In this document: positions 1 to 9,860 of the stretch, piece after piece
Layout of the letters: each line of letters opens with the position of its first letter
How positions within the stretch are numbered: position 1 is the stretch's first letter
Assembly: GCA_024220525.1 (NCBI GenBank)
Contig: JAMYWO010000325.1
Location: 1 to 21,684, forward strand
Reading direction: 5' to 3'
DNA length: 21,684 nt
DNA from: Cochliopodium minus
Taxonomy: Eukaryota; Discosea; Himatismenida; Cochliopodiidae
The notes under the pieces: generated by a model
Databases searched by the model: none
Told to the model about the DNA's origin: nothing
What the model saw: the letters and a program-made list of their open reading frames with translations, nothing else
Program-made: the position numbers and the translations under genes

Positions 1-305
1 TTGATATTGTTAATATATTGTTTGATAATGTCTTTTGTTTTTTTACCAAAATCAATTCCATTGCTCATTCCAACAATTGCATAATAATATTTCTTTCCAT
101 TATCTTCAAAACTATATCCCCATACGTCATTCAGATCTGCACATGGCTGTGTGGTGTAATTACAATTCAATTTTCCGTTTTCATTTCTGAGATATTTGTA
201 ATTATTGAGAAGAGTCAATTTCTTTGGGGTGATCTCAGAAGAGATCAAATGAATAAAGAAGAAAATTGAAAAAATCGTTATAAACACTGTTCCTCTCTTT
301 TCCAT
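1..305 (-). CDS. LVIVD/choice-of-anchor-B surface protein, paralogue copy 2 (first exon only, runs off left edge)
   Basis: The start codon is at 305-303, exon 1 runs to 47, and intron 1 (donor GT at 46-45) continues past the window edge. The exon encodes about 86 residues. It begins with a hydrophobic signal peptide (MEKRGTVF, then a Phe/Ile-rich core), followed by a lumenal segment with the family motif NDVWGYSFED and the stretch YYYAIVGMSNGIDF, the usual opening of choice-of-anchor-B/LVIVD proteins. It is almost the same as exon 1 of the complete gene at 613-4403: both exons are 259 nt, with about nine base differences by eye, including one that changes the sequon NIT to NYT. Intron start and upstream DNA are also conserved, so this is a tandem paralogue. 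Whether the rest of the gene is intact cannot be seen. Confidence 0.85.
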   Translation of the reverse strand, partial: MEKRGTVFITIFSIFFFIHLISSEITPKKLTLLNNYKYLRNENGKLNCNYTTQPCADLNDVWGYSFEDNGKKYYYAIVGMSNGIDFGKKTKDIIKQYINNI

Positions 306-560
306 TTTTTTTTCTTTTTGGAAAATCATTTTCTCACTAAAAGATCAAACCAAATGTAATCAAAAAAAAGCTTAATCAATTTATTAATGATTTAATGAAG
401 ATATCATCTTTTCAAACTGAGTTCAATGTATCAATTTTTCAAAAAGATTATATTTCACTAACAAAAATAAAAATAAAAATAAAAATGAATTTGGGCTTAT
501 ATTTTAAATTCAAATTGGATGTTGTGGATTAAAAGTCATTTATAAAGTGATTGTTTTTGG
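1..560. repeat. Direct repeat, left copy (partner at 4099-4658)
   Basis: Bases 1 to about 560 match about 4099-4658 in the same orientation, offset by 4098 bp. The match covers the start of intron 1, all of exon 1 and about 250 bp of upstream DNA. Small substitutions and short indels appear only here and there, mainly upstream. The left boundary lies outside the window. Confidence 0.9.
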
Positions 561-612
561 TTGAAATTTAAATAATTTTTTTAATTTAATTTTTTTAATT
601 AATTTCATCTCC
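306..612. other. Intergenic spacer between tandem paralogues (upstream region of the left copy)
   Basis: This 307-bp gap separates the start codon of the left paralogue from the stop codon of the complete copy (both minus strand). Its left part, to about 560, is the duplicated upstream region and therefore probably holds the left copy's promoter. It includes a run of about five AAAAAT units at 461-485 that is also present upstream of the other copy. No gene or clear TATA element was found. Confidence 0.6.
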
Positions 613-3600
613 CTAATTAATATTAATAGGCTCTTCTTTCAAATGCTCAAATTTATTGACAGTTTTCCTGGATTTATAAATAAAAACCATGGAAAGGACC
701 AGGGCAAGACCAAACAACACAGTGGTGAAAAAAAGGATCACCTCCAAAAATTTGGTGGATTTGGACACTGTATTTGGATTGGTTTTTGCATCGTCCAGTC
801 TAAAAAGAAAAAGTCCTTCTTCCATATCAGATGCATAAGAATATCTAAAATAAAAAAGTACAGTAAAATTAAGAAAATAACATCATAGTAAAAAATAAAA
901 ATAATAATGACATCAAAATAAAATGAAAAATAAAAAATAAAAAATAAAAAATATAAAAAATAAAACCAAAATAAAATAAAAAATATGAATAAAAAATATG
1001 AATAAAAAATAAAATTTTTAATAAAATTAAAATTAAATTAAGAAAAAAGAAATAAAAAATATAATTTACAATAAAAATAAAATAAAAAAATATAAATAAT
1101 ATAATGTAAAAAAAAAAAAACCTTTCTTGTCTTTCATCGAATGCATAAACACCCCATACACCTCCATAACCAGCTCCAGTAGAAGTGTCATAAAAATCCA
1201 ACAAGTTGGGAAAAGCGGGGTTGCTAACATTGTAAACTGCCACACCTTGTTGGTAATAAGAGACATAAAGGAAATCATCTTTGACAAAAACCTTTTAAAT
1301 AAAAAAATGAAAATAAAAAAATTGAAATGAAATAAAAAATGAAAAATAAAAATAAAAAAATGAAAAAAAAAATTTTAAAATAAAATTATAAAAAATAAAT
1401 AAATATAGTAAAAAAATATAAACAATTAATAAAAATTATTTAAACATTTTACATTGTGAGCCATAGAATTTCCAAATTGATTTATTGACAAGTCTCCAAG
1501 AAATTTGGGAGTGATATTCCACAAAACATTTCCTTTTTCATCTTTCCACAATTTCCACACAGTGATGGGAAGATTGTTAGATTCGTGTGTGACATAAAAC
1601 ACTGAGCAACTGTCATCTACCCATACATTATGGCCTCTATTTTATTTTAATAAATTGGAAAAAATAATTTTATTTTTATTTTATTTATTTTTTATTTTTA
1701 AATTATTTCATTTTTTTTAACTTTTTTTTTTTTATTGTAATTATCTTTTTTTTATTATAATTATCTTTTTTTTATTCACATTTTATTTAATTTTTTTTTT
1801 TTTTTTACAATTCAAAATGAGCTTTAAATTTTTGTAATACTCTGGGTTGAGATGGATCAGTAACGTTCACAATCCAAATAAAGTTATCGTAAATCGCAGC
1901 ACCAAACAAAATCTAATTTAAAGAATGAAAAAAATATTAATAAAACTTACCATTAAAAATGAAAATTTATAAAAATAATAAAAATATGAAAAATATAAAA
2001 ACAAAAATAAAATTCAAAAAATTCAAAAAATCATAATAAAAATAAAAAATAAAAATATAAAAAAAATAAAGAATAAAAATAAAATAAAAGATAAAAAATA
2101 AAATAAAAATAAAAAATAATCAAAAATAAATTTAAAAAATAAAAAATTAAAAATAAATTTAAAAAATAAAAAGTTAAAAATAAAAAATAAAGTAAAAAAT
2201 AAATTATAAAAAACTACATGATCATTCCCGCATTTAGTAACAGACAAATCATGAATGTATTGCTCGGTGAAATTTCCAATGAGTTTAGGATTTCTCTCAT
2301 TAGCACCACTGATGTCATACATGAAAATTCCTCCATTCGCAGTGGAGTGCACTTGGGTGGAGTTTCCTCCTTGACGTGAGCTCATACCGCAAACATACAA
2401 GTAAGGTCTATCCGTCTCCACAAACACGTTGTGAGAAAAGAGGAAGTCTAAATAAAAAATAAATTTAATTTTTTATTTAATTTTTTATTTAATTTTTTAT
2501 TTAATTTTATTCGATTTGAATTTTAATTTTACAATATATTTTTATTTAATTTTTTATTTAATTTTTATTTAATTTTATTCATTTTTAATTTTATTTTTAT
2601 TGTTATTATAATGCATGTTATTTCACAATACAAAACTTTCAATAATCTCCACATTATTTTATTATACTTATTATTTATTATTTATTTCATTTTGGATTTC
2701 AAACATTTTTTATTTTAAAATTATTATTATTTTATAATTACCATTCGTATAATATTGAATCAATTTGGGATGAAAAGGATCATCCATGGAAACAATAACC
2801 AAACCCTCAGGACGTTGAAAGAAAGGACTTTCTCTAGCATTCTTGACAGAAAGCAAAACTTTGACTTCCTTCCCCTCGTTGTAATATCTTCTCAAAGTAT
2901 CTCCATCTGATTTCCCTACCATCACCCCCGCTAATAAAACTCCCTAAAAAAGTTTTTCAATATTAATCGTTTAATAATTTGTTTTAAATTTTATTTAAGA
3001 TTAATTAATTTTGATTTATTTAATTTACTAAATAATTTATTTTTTTTGATTTAATTCACTAAATGCAATTTTTAGTTTTTTTTTTTAGGTAATATTTTAA
3101 TCATTTTTTTTTTGTTTTTCAAAATTGATGTGTTTAAAAAATGATTACGGTTGATTCTCCGGCCATCCCTAATTAATTTAGAAAAATAATTATTTTTTGA
3201 AATAATTAAATTTTTTTTTTACCAGGATAAATGAAACTATCTATAAAAAAAATTGTCAAAATAAAAAACAATTTTTTTTATTTTTTATAATTTTGTACCT
3301 TCGAAATTTTCAATAACTACAGCTATTGCTCCTGCTTCTTGTGCCTTCAAAATTTTTTGTTGAAAAGAACATGTTCCTCTAGGAATGAGTGCTATTTAAA
3401 AATATAATAAAATAAAAAATACAAAATACAAAATACAAAAAAAAAATAAAAATAAAAAATAAAAATAAAAATTAAGAAACACAAAATACAAAAATAATTG
3501 CAATGTATCAAAAATAATTAATTAGAATAATGAAAAATATTTTTTACCTATATTTCCCTTTATTTTGTCAGAATTCTCGATGTAATTACATCCTTTGTCG

Positions 3601-4403
3601 TCCCAGTTGCTGATTGGAACGACCAATCCTTCAATGTCTCCTGTGTCGGAAAGTTGCTTGGTGATCGCTCCTTGTGTCATCACCATTTGAGTTTCAACAG
3701 GAGATTTCACTTGGAGAAATGTTTCACATTTTTCACCAACCATACAACTTTTCAAAAAAAAAGTTTGAAAGAGTTTTCATTATTTAAATTCTGTGAAAAT
3801 TTAAATTTTTTTTTTTTACTTGCATGATTGGGTGAATTCTGTTATTCCATAGATTGTTTTCTTCCATACTTTCATATCTCTCCATACATTCAAACATCCA
3901 GGAATGAAATGAACCGCTTTTGGTGAACTTGGATCAGTCACATCAACTAAATCGAATTTTATTGATTTGATATTGATTATTTGAATGTTGATTGATTGGA
4001 TTGAATGTTTTATAAAAGAATTATAAAAATTATTAAATATTTATATTTCAGTTAAAAATCTCAAAAAAATAAACAAAAAGATATTGAGGGATATTTTGTT
4101 GATATTGTTAATATATTGTTTGATAATGTCTTTTGTTTTTTTACCAAAATCAATTCCATTGCTCATTCCAACAATTGCATAATAATATTTCTTTCCATTA
4201 TCTTCAAAACTATATCCCCATACGTCATTCAGATCTGCACATGGCTGTGTGGTAATATTGCAGTTCAATTTTCCATTTTCATTTCTGAGATATTTGTAAT
4301 TATTGAGAAGTGTTAATTTCTTTGGGGTGATCTCAGAAGAGATCAAATGAATAAAGAAGAAAATTGAAAAAATCGTTAAAAACACTGTTCCTCTCTTTTC
4401 CAT
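613..4403 (-). CDS. Type I membrane protein: LVIVD/choice-of-anchor-B domain with inserted PA domain (12 exons, 612 aa)
   Basis: Exons (minus strand): 4403-4145, 3946-3820, 3747-3548, 3391-3299, 3240-3223, 3168-3149, 2943-2742, 2447-2218, 1912-1809, 1636-1453, 1291-1122, 844-613. All junctions are GT-AG and keep frame (1839 nt including TAG). Residues 1-23 form a signal peptide. The LVIVD-type modules include NDVWGYSFED, DFVDVTDPSSPKAV, LWRD-like VWRDMKV, IWIVNVTDPSQPRVL, LGHNVWVDD, VAVYNVSNPAFP and GVWGVYAFDE...DMEEGLFLF, the hallmark order of bacterial choice-of-anchor-B proteins. At about 133-265 lies a protease-associated (PA) domain, with IALIPRGTCSFQQKILKAQE, GAIAVVIENF and GVMVGKSDGD. 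A transmembrane helix at about 568-592 and a short basic cytoplasmic tail follow. It probably sits on the cell surface or in the endomembrane system as a binding protein; ligand unknown. The donor of exon 11 (GTTTTT) is weak. The family call is strong, the function is inferred. Confidence 0.88.
2463..2590. repeat. Short tandem repeat in intron 7 of the LVIVD-PA gene
   Basis: Part of the intron between exons 7 and 8 is built of roughly 12-bp units of the form AATTTTTTATTT, repeated several times with slippage. It is typical low-complexity intron filler for this genome. Other introns in this gene carry AAAAAT-type runs on the plus strand instead. Confidence 0.7.
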
Positions 4404-4658
4404 TTTTTTTTTCTTTTTTTGGAAATTTATTTTCTCACTAAAAGATCAAACCAAAATTAATCAAAAAAATGCTTGATCAATTTATTAATGATTTAATGAA
4501 GATATCATCTGTATAAACTGAGTTCAATGGATCAATTTTTTTCAAAAAAATTATAATTCAACAATAAAAATAAAAATAAAAATAAAAATTTGAGCTTATA
4601 TTTTAAATTCAAATTGGATGGGGTGGATTAAAAGTCATTTATTAAGTCATTGTTTTTG
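4099..4658. repeat. Direct repeat, right copy (partner at 1-560)
   Basis: This is the second copy of the duplicated block: the start of intron 1, exon 1 and the upstream region of the complete LVIVD-PA gene. Similarity fades near 4658 after the stretch ATTAAAAGTCATTTAT. Because non-coding parts match as well as coding parts, the duplication is recent or is maintained by gene conversion. Confidence 0.9.
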
Positions 4659-5110
4659 AGATGAGAAATTTTGATTTTCAGAAAGAAAATCGGATTGTTG
4701 GAGATAAATTCTTTAAAATTTTGATCTTGAAAATAAAAAGATTAACTTTTTTGATCCCATTGGAAAATCAAACGATATATCTTTTCATTTATGGATAGAT
4801 AGATTGGAATAGAAGGATATAAAATAATGCTCAATAAATTATATACCTTCGATTGAAAGAAATATTCATTATATCTCTCAAGATTTTAATTTTGATAGGT
4901 ATATTCTCTTTCATTTTACTGGATTTTGAGGTGAACATATATTTATGTTCCAATAGACACAAAGATATGTATTGCTCTAAATTGTTACATCTTATAAATC
5001 CATCAAAGTGATATACTCTTTCTCTTATTTTTATTTTTATTTTATTTGAATATAATTTATAAAGTGTGTTTGAAAAAGATAAATCATTTTAAGAAAAATT
5101 ATAAAAAAAA
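4404..5110. promoter_or_regulatory. Divergent intergenic region between the LVIVD-PA gene and the fucosyltransferase gene
   Basis: This 707-bp spacer lies between two divergent start codons (4403 minus, 5111 plus), so it must carry both promoters. Its left third belongs to the direct repeat. Its right part (4753-5045) is the left arm of an inverted repeat whose other arm lies inside the fucosyltransferase gene. The arm ends about 65 bp before the fucosyltransferase start codon. No recognisable core promoter motif can be separated from the AT-rich background. Confidence 0.55.
4753..5045 (+). repeat. Inverted repeat, left arm
   Basis: This segment matches the reverse complement of 6350-6690 over essentially its whole length. 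Shared blocks include TTTTCATTTATGGATAGATA, TATACCTTCGATTGAAAGAA, TCTCAAGATTTTAATTTTGA and TTTTGAGGTGAACATATAT. It lies immediately upstream of the fucosyltransferase gene. No terminal inverted repeat or target-site duplication bounding a single arm was seen. Confidence 0.92.
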
Positions 5111-8100
5111 ATGAAGTCTATTTATAAAGTATTTTTGATAATTGGCTTCATTTTTGTATTCATAGTGATCATTTCTCCTCTCCTTTATTTACAAGAGATC
5201 ATTCCTGAAGAAGAAGTAGATTCCAGAAATTTTGTCAAGACTTTTGAATATATGTTTGATCCTTCGAAAATAGTTGTTGGGTAAGTTGAAAAGATCAATA
5301 TAAATTGACCAAAAAAAAAAAAAAAAAAATTTTTTGTTTTTATCTCCAACATAAAATCTTCAATTTATGAAGGATGAAGGATTATGGAATATTAATTTTT
5401 AATTATTAATCAGTCTCGGTTTTTCTTTTTGTATTGTTTTTTCACATCAGATCATTTCAAACAATTATTTAGGGTGGATAATCATGGGGAATGGAATAAA
5501 CGAAAATTAAATTTGCTTCTTGGAATGGCCTTCCCAAAATCAAACATAATATGGGTAAAATATTAAATTTTTTTATATTAACCATTATCGAGTAAACAAT
5601 CTCTCAAAATAACAGATAAAAAAAAAAAAAATTTATTTTTCTCATAAAGATAAGTAATTCTGGTGCACAATGAGCATCCCCAAAATTATTATTTGGAAAA
5701 TTATTATAAATGAATTATTTATACAATTATTTATACAATTATCAAAATCCTTTATACTTTGGAAATCATCTGATAAACAAAACTCAAAAATTTGATACTA
5801 AGAAATTTCTTATTATTCGAAATTTTAAAAAAACTGATCATTAATATTAATAATCTTAAATATTTTGAGTCAAAAGACAATAAAATAATAATTCATATTT
5901 CAAATATAGTTTGATTTTGTCACAACTTTTATTTTAGGAATTAATTTTTTCTGATATCTTCCAAAAAAAAAAAAAAAATTTATTTTTTGCAATCATTTTA
6001 TGTTGAAGTCATAAGAATATTATTGATAGGGTTCTCATATTTTTGTTTGAAAGAAAATGTTCTCCATTTATTATTTTTTTTAATCATTTTTTTTTTTGAA
6101 ACAGACGAATGAAGAAAAATCAGATGTTATAGTCATGTCATTGTTCGGATCAGATGTCCTTCACCCAAACAAATCAAAATTTGGTATGACTGGATACGTA
6201 AAATATTTTTAGCTCTATTTTTTTTTTTGAATATTTTAATTTGGATTTTTATGAGATTTAATTTTTCTTTTTTTTCTTCGAAAATTATTTTTTTTTTATT
6301 AAAAAATTTCTTAACTTTTTCAAACCCACTCTATAATTTTTAATCAAAAAAATAAAAATAAAATAAGATGAAGAGTATATCAGGTTTGAGGGATTATAGG
6401 AACAAGATGTTACAATTTGAACAATACATTTCTTTGTGTATTTAACTTATATCAATCATAATATTATTTTTTCGAAAATATAAAAATACTTGGAACATAT
6501 ATGTTCACCTCAAAATCCCTTAAAATGAAAGAATATACCATTCAAAATTAAAATCTTGAGAGAGATAATTAATATTTCTTTCAATCGAAGGTATATATAT
6601 TTATTTAGCATTATTTTTACATCATTCTCTAATCCAATCTATCTATCCATAAATGAAAAGATATATCTCGTTGATTTTACAATGGGATTCAAAAAAAAAA
6701 ATCATCAAAAAAATTTCTTAGTCAAAAAAAATCATCAAAAAATTTTTTATGAAGCCTTACATTCTTGCATGCGGAGAAGCACGCCATTGGTACAAAGATC
6801 AAGCAAAATATCCGCCCATATTTGAATTGTTAGGGTCCAACCCATCAGGTCAGAACAATGTAACTGCTTTTTTCGAGCCAGTACTTCATCTTTGCCATAC
6901 AACCTTTGAAAGGGAGTTCTTGCCTTCAGTGAATAGAACTTATTTCTTGGCTTTTTTAGTCTGTAAAGAAATTTTTTAAAATAATTTTTTGAAAATTTCT
7001 TCCAATTTGTCAAAATAAAAAATAATGAAAAAGAAACAATGAAAATTATTTCAAAAAAATATTTCAAATAAAAAGTATATATCAAAAAATAAAACAAAAA
7101 AACAAAAAAATGAAAAAATGAAAAAAGAAATAATTTATAAAAATATGAATAATTCATAAAAATTTTCAACAAAAAAATAATAAAAAAAAGAAATAATCAA
7201 AAAAAAAAGAAATTAAAAAAAATTATTTAAAATTCCAACAAAAAAATAATCAAAAAAAGAAATAATCAAAAAAATTTTGAAAAAACAAACCTTTCAAATA
7301 AACATTTTTTTCAAAAATAAAAAATTAAAAAATCATAAATTTCAAATTAAAAAAAAAAGCGAATTGTGCAAAGGAAAGGAGAGAAATTTTCGGCAAATTA
7401 TTAAATGCAACAAACAGCAGAATCACCCATGCTCTGGGACCATGCATGAACAACTTGAAAGAAATAGAAAAAAAATTCCCCGACACGTACGAACACATAA
7501 AAACTTTCAACAAGGACAATCATAGGGACAGTTATTGTACTAATGAAAGAATTTTCCACCATTATAAGTTTGGCCTTGTTTTTGAAAATCACATAGCGGA
7601 AGGTTATATCACAGAAAAAATAATGGAAGTTTTTAGAGCTGGTGCTGTTCCTATTCATTGGTAACAAACTGGTTTTTATTATTTTTTTTTAATTTTTGAG
7701 AAAAAATTTTTTATATTTATTTTGATTTTTTTTTACATAAATTTTTTTTTACATAAATTTTTTTTTTACATAAATTTTTTTTACATAAATTTTTTTTGAA
7801 AAGATTAATTAATTTCAAAAACCATTTTTATTAACTTTGATTTCATATTTTTTGTCAAAAAACGATTTTAAATTAGGGGAGGAGGAAAATACAAAGATAC
7901 AATTTTTAACAAAAAAGCATACATCAAGGTAGAAGATTTTGAATCTATAGATGCTTGTGTAGAACATATTTTGAAAGTTAACGAAGATCCTGTTCTTTAT
8001 CAACAATATATTAATGAACCTCCTTTTGTTACTGGAGACAATCATGATATCTTCTTGGGAGAAAAATCGGTTTACATGCAATATCTTGCAAAACATTTGA

Positions 8101-8177
8101 GAGAAAACTTACTATTTGCTTGGACAGGAAGAAATAGCACAGAATTTTTGAATAATCACAATATCACTGTTAATTAA
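5111..8177 (+). CDS. Glycosyltransferase family 10 (alpha-1,3-fucosyltransferase-like), 6 exons
   Basis: Exons: 5111-5280, 5473-5554, 6105-6197, 6755-6962 (or from 6722), 7360-7660, 7877-8177; 384 aa (395 with the longer exon 4), stop TAA. Residues 7-27 form a single N-terminal hydrophobic segment (type II signal anchor), as expected for a Golgi transferase using GDP-fucose. The N-terminal half has DVIVMSLFGSDVLHP and ILACGEARHW. The splice from exon 4 to 5 rebuilds YFLAFLVSNCAKERREIF, matching the GT10 pattern FxAFVxSN...ERRxFF. The GT10 signature is at about residues 253-271, YKFGLVFENHIAEGYITEK, followed by AGAVPIHWGG. The length is normal for the family. Acceptor linkage and substrate cannot be told. 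Exons 1-3 are flanked by inverted repeats, and introns 2 and 3 (about 550 nt each) are long for this locus. A possible poly(A) signal AATAAA lies at 8253-8258. Confidence 0.9.
6350..6690 (-). repeat. Inverted repeat, right arm (inside intron 3 of the fucosyltransferase gene)
   Basis: This is the reverse-complement copy of 4753-5045. It is longer because of an extra stretch of roughly 50 bp near 6435-6485. It contains the palindrome GAACATATATGTTC where the left arm has a slightly different spacing. It sits wholly inside an intron, so the coding sequence is not broken. Confidence 0.92.
7733..7797. repeat. Tandem repeat in intron 5 of the fucosyltransferase gene
   Basis: There are four consecutive copies of a 16-19 bp unit, TTACATAAA followed by a T run, differing only in T-run length. 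It lies in the intron between the GT10 signature exon and the last exon. It looks like replication-slippage filler; no function is implied. Confidence 0.85.
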
Positions 8178-8291
8178 CCCCAGAAAGATTTTTTTTATAT
8201 TTCTTTCTGACACTGTGTATGTACAAGAATTATTTATGAGACCAATTTAAGTAATAAAATATTTGTTTTAGTTTCTCTCATAATAAAAAAT

Positions 8292-9308
8292 TTATTTTTT
8301 TCTGTTATATTTTTTTGGGTTTCTTTTTTTGACTTCTTTAAATTTCGCTACTCCTTCCTTCCCTTCAGCAAGAATATTGATTATAAGAGGAACTTTATTT
8401 TTCTTTGGTTTCCCAAATTTTTGAATAAGAGGAACGAAGTTGTTTTGTCCAACTTTCGCGCAATGGTTATAGTTGAAAATGTAATCCAAAATAATTAGTG
8501 TTATTGGCTTTGGTATCTTTATTTTTTGTTTTGTGTAGTTTGATATTCTTTTCAGGCATAATAGGAAAGTTTTTGCGTATCTTTTAGAAGAGTAAAACAA
8601 AAAATGATTCTCTGTAGTCCATTTCACTTTCTATAATGAAAAAAATTTTTAAAAATAAATTTTTTGAATTAAATTAAATTTTAAAACTTCTCTTTTATTG
8701 GGATTGGATTTGTTTTCGTTGAGAATGTATCTTATCCAACTCTTAGAATTTTCAGAAAGCTTGTTCCCAATTTCATATGACAAATTTACGATGGTGAAAT
8801 TTCTTTTTCCCACAAAGTCGATAAAGGGATCTATTTGTTTGTCTGTCAATTCGTTTTGGTTGATGTTGATCCATTTGATGATGATTCTTTCTTTGTTTTG
8901 GAATTCTTCAATGTATTTTTCCAGTGCCAAGAAGTAAAATTCTTTGTCTTGATGATCTTTAATTCTATTTTTCAAATTAATCTGTTTTTTTTGGTTGAAA
9001 AAAAATAAAATCTACATAAAAATTTTTTACTCCCCAATCCTTTTGTAAAACTTTATTCGAACAAAAATTTTATCGAGAAATTTTTTTTTACTCCCTTTTA
9101 ATTTTTTATTTTAATGTTAAAAATTTTTTAAAAAAAATTCAAAATAAAGTTACAAAATTTTTGTCAAATGATTGATTAAAAACCTGCATTTGTAAAATTT
9201 TTTTCTTGAATATTTTTTTTTAAAATTTACATCCTTAATTAAAAAAAAATTGCTATTAAAGAAAACAAAAGTTTCCGAAAAAGAATCTTTACTAGCTGTC
9301 ATTTTCAT
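8292..9308 (-). CDS. Unknown protein with C-terminal Trp/Asn-His domain (probable 3 exons, 236 aa)
   Basis: Model (minus strand): 9308-9231, 8981-8688, 8630-8292, stop TAA. The last two exons are well supported by coding character and phase. The 26-codon first exon rests only on an ATG, a phase-0 donor (GTAAAT) and an open frame. The donor of exon 2 (GTTTTA) is weak. Residues about 40-115 have an LRR-like rhythm (IIIKWININQNELTD, then FTIVNLSYEIGNKLSEN), too short to call firmly. Exon 3 holds KWTTENHFLFY, then a Leu-rich helix and IPKPITLIILDYI. This matches the C-terminal domain of the neighbouring gene at 9861-10689, so the two are tandem paralogues at least in that part. I do not recognise the family and assign no function. 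Confidence 0.65.
9161..9184. repeat. 24-bp dispersed repeat, copy 1
   Basis: A 24-bp stretch (TTGTCAAATGATTGATTAAA followed by AACC) occurs here exactly as at 17851-17874. This copy lies in the putative first intron of the unknown gene at 8292-9308. Flanking bases differ between the copies. Confidence 0.85.
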
Positions 9309-9860
9309 TTTTTTTGAAAAAATTTTCCTTAAAGATTATTTTACTAAAAATTTACTTCCTTTATAAGTTTAATAATTTTTGTTTATTCAATTTAAATTAT
9401 TTACTTGCTTGGGGATTTAAAATGAAATTATTATCTTTGTTACTTGTTCAATTTCATTCTTACGTACTAGAACAAATAAAAATTTAAAAGAAAATAAAAG
9501 AAATATGTTTACTTTCTAAAAAAACATTTAATTTAGGAAGAAAATGAAATTCTCTCCAAATTTTACTCTGGATTCCTAATTCAAATTAAATTTTGATATA
9601 AAAAAAAAAAAAATAAATGACTCACCATCTTTAATTTTGATCAATGCAAGATAACAAGAAATTTATTTTTCATACCTCCTAATAGATTGGCATTTGGGAA
9701 TAAAAATTAAATACAGAAAGAAAATATTTTTTACTGTCTATCATTTTTTTATTGGGGAGGTTAAAATAAAACAAATATGATTTCAGAATCTCACATTTTC
9801 TTTGAATAGTTGAAACAATTTATCCATCAAAGATTATGAAAAGTAAATTTTTTTTTTATT
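9309..9860. other. Intergenic region between the two Trp/Asn-His paralogues
   Basis: These 552 bp are AT-rich and lie between two minus-strand genes. They presumably hold the 3' flank of the zinc-binding gene and the promoter of the downstream gene. No coding exon stands up: the one stretch with good splice signals (about 9625-9690) has stops in all three frames. No RNA gene was recognised. Confidence 0.5.

Noticed and set aside
18-269. Plus-strand open frame, repeated at 4116-4316.
   Set aside because: Both are antisense to the signal-peptide exons of the duplicated LVIVD genes. The repetition reflects the duplication, not a gene.
6747-7172. Long minus-strand open frame with a good TTACAG acceptor, suggesting an inverted or separate gene inside the fucosyltransferase locus.
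   Set aside because: The plus-strand reading of 6755-6962 supplies exactly the missing middle of the GT10 domain and its splice to 7360 rebuilds the conserved FLAFLVSN...ERREIF block. The minus frame is antisense noise.
7161-7270. A-rich near-repeats (AACAAAAAAATAAT and AAAGAAATAATC units) that might be a repeat array.
   Set aside because: Units are irregular and low in complexity and sit within fucosyltransferase intron 4; no spacer structure or array logic is present.
9422-9487. Short plus-strand frame starting MKLLSLLLVQF, which looks like a signal peptide.
   Set aside because: It is only 21 codons in intergenic DNA, and I found no continuing exon; chance frames like this are common in AT-rich DNA.
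9620-9695. Minus-strand stretch with a CTATTAG acceptor and a GTGAGT donor, like an extra exon.
   Set aside because: All three frames hit stops before the donor, so it is not coding. An untranslated exon remains possible but is unsupported.
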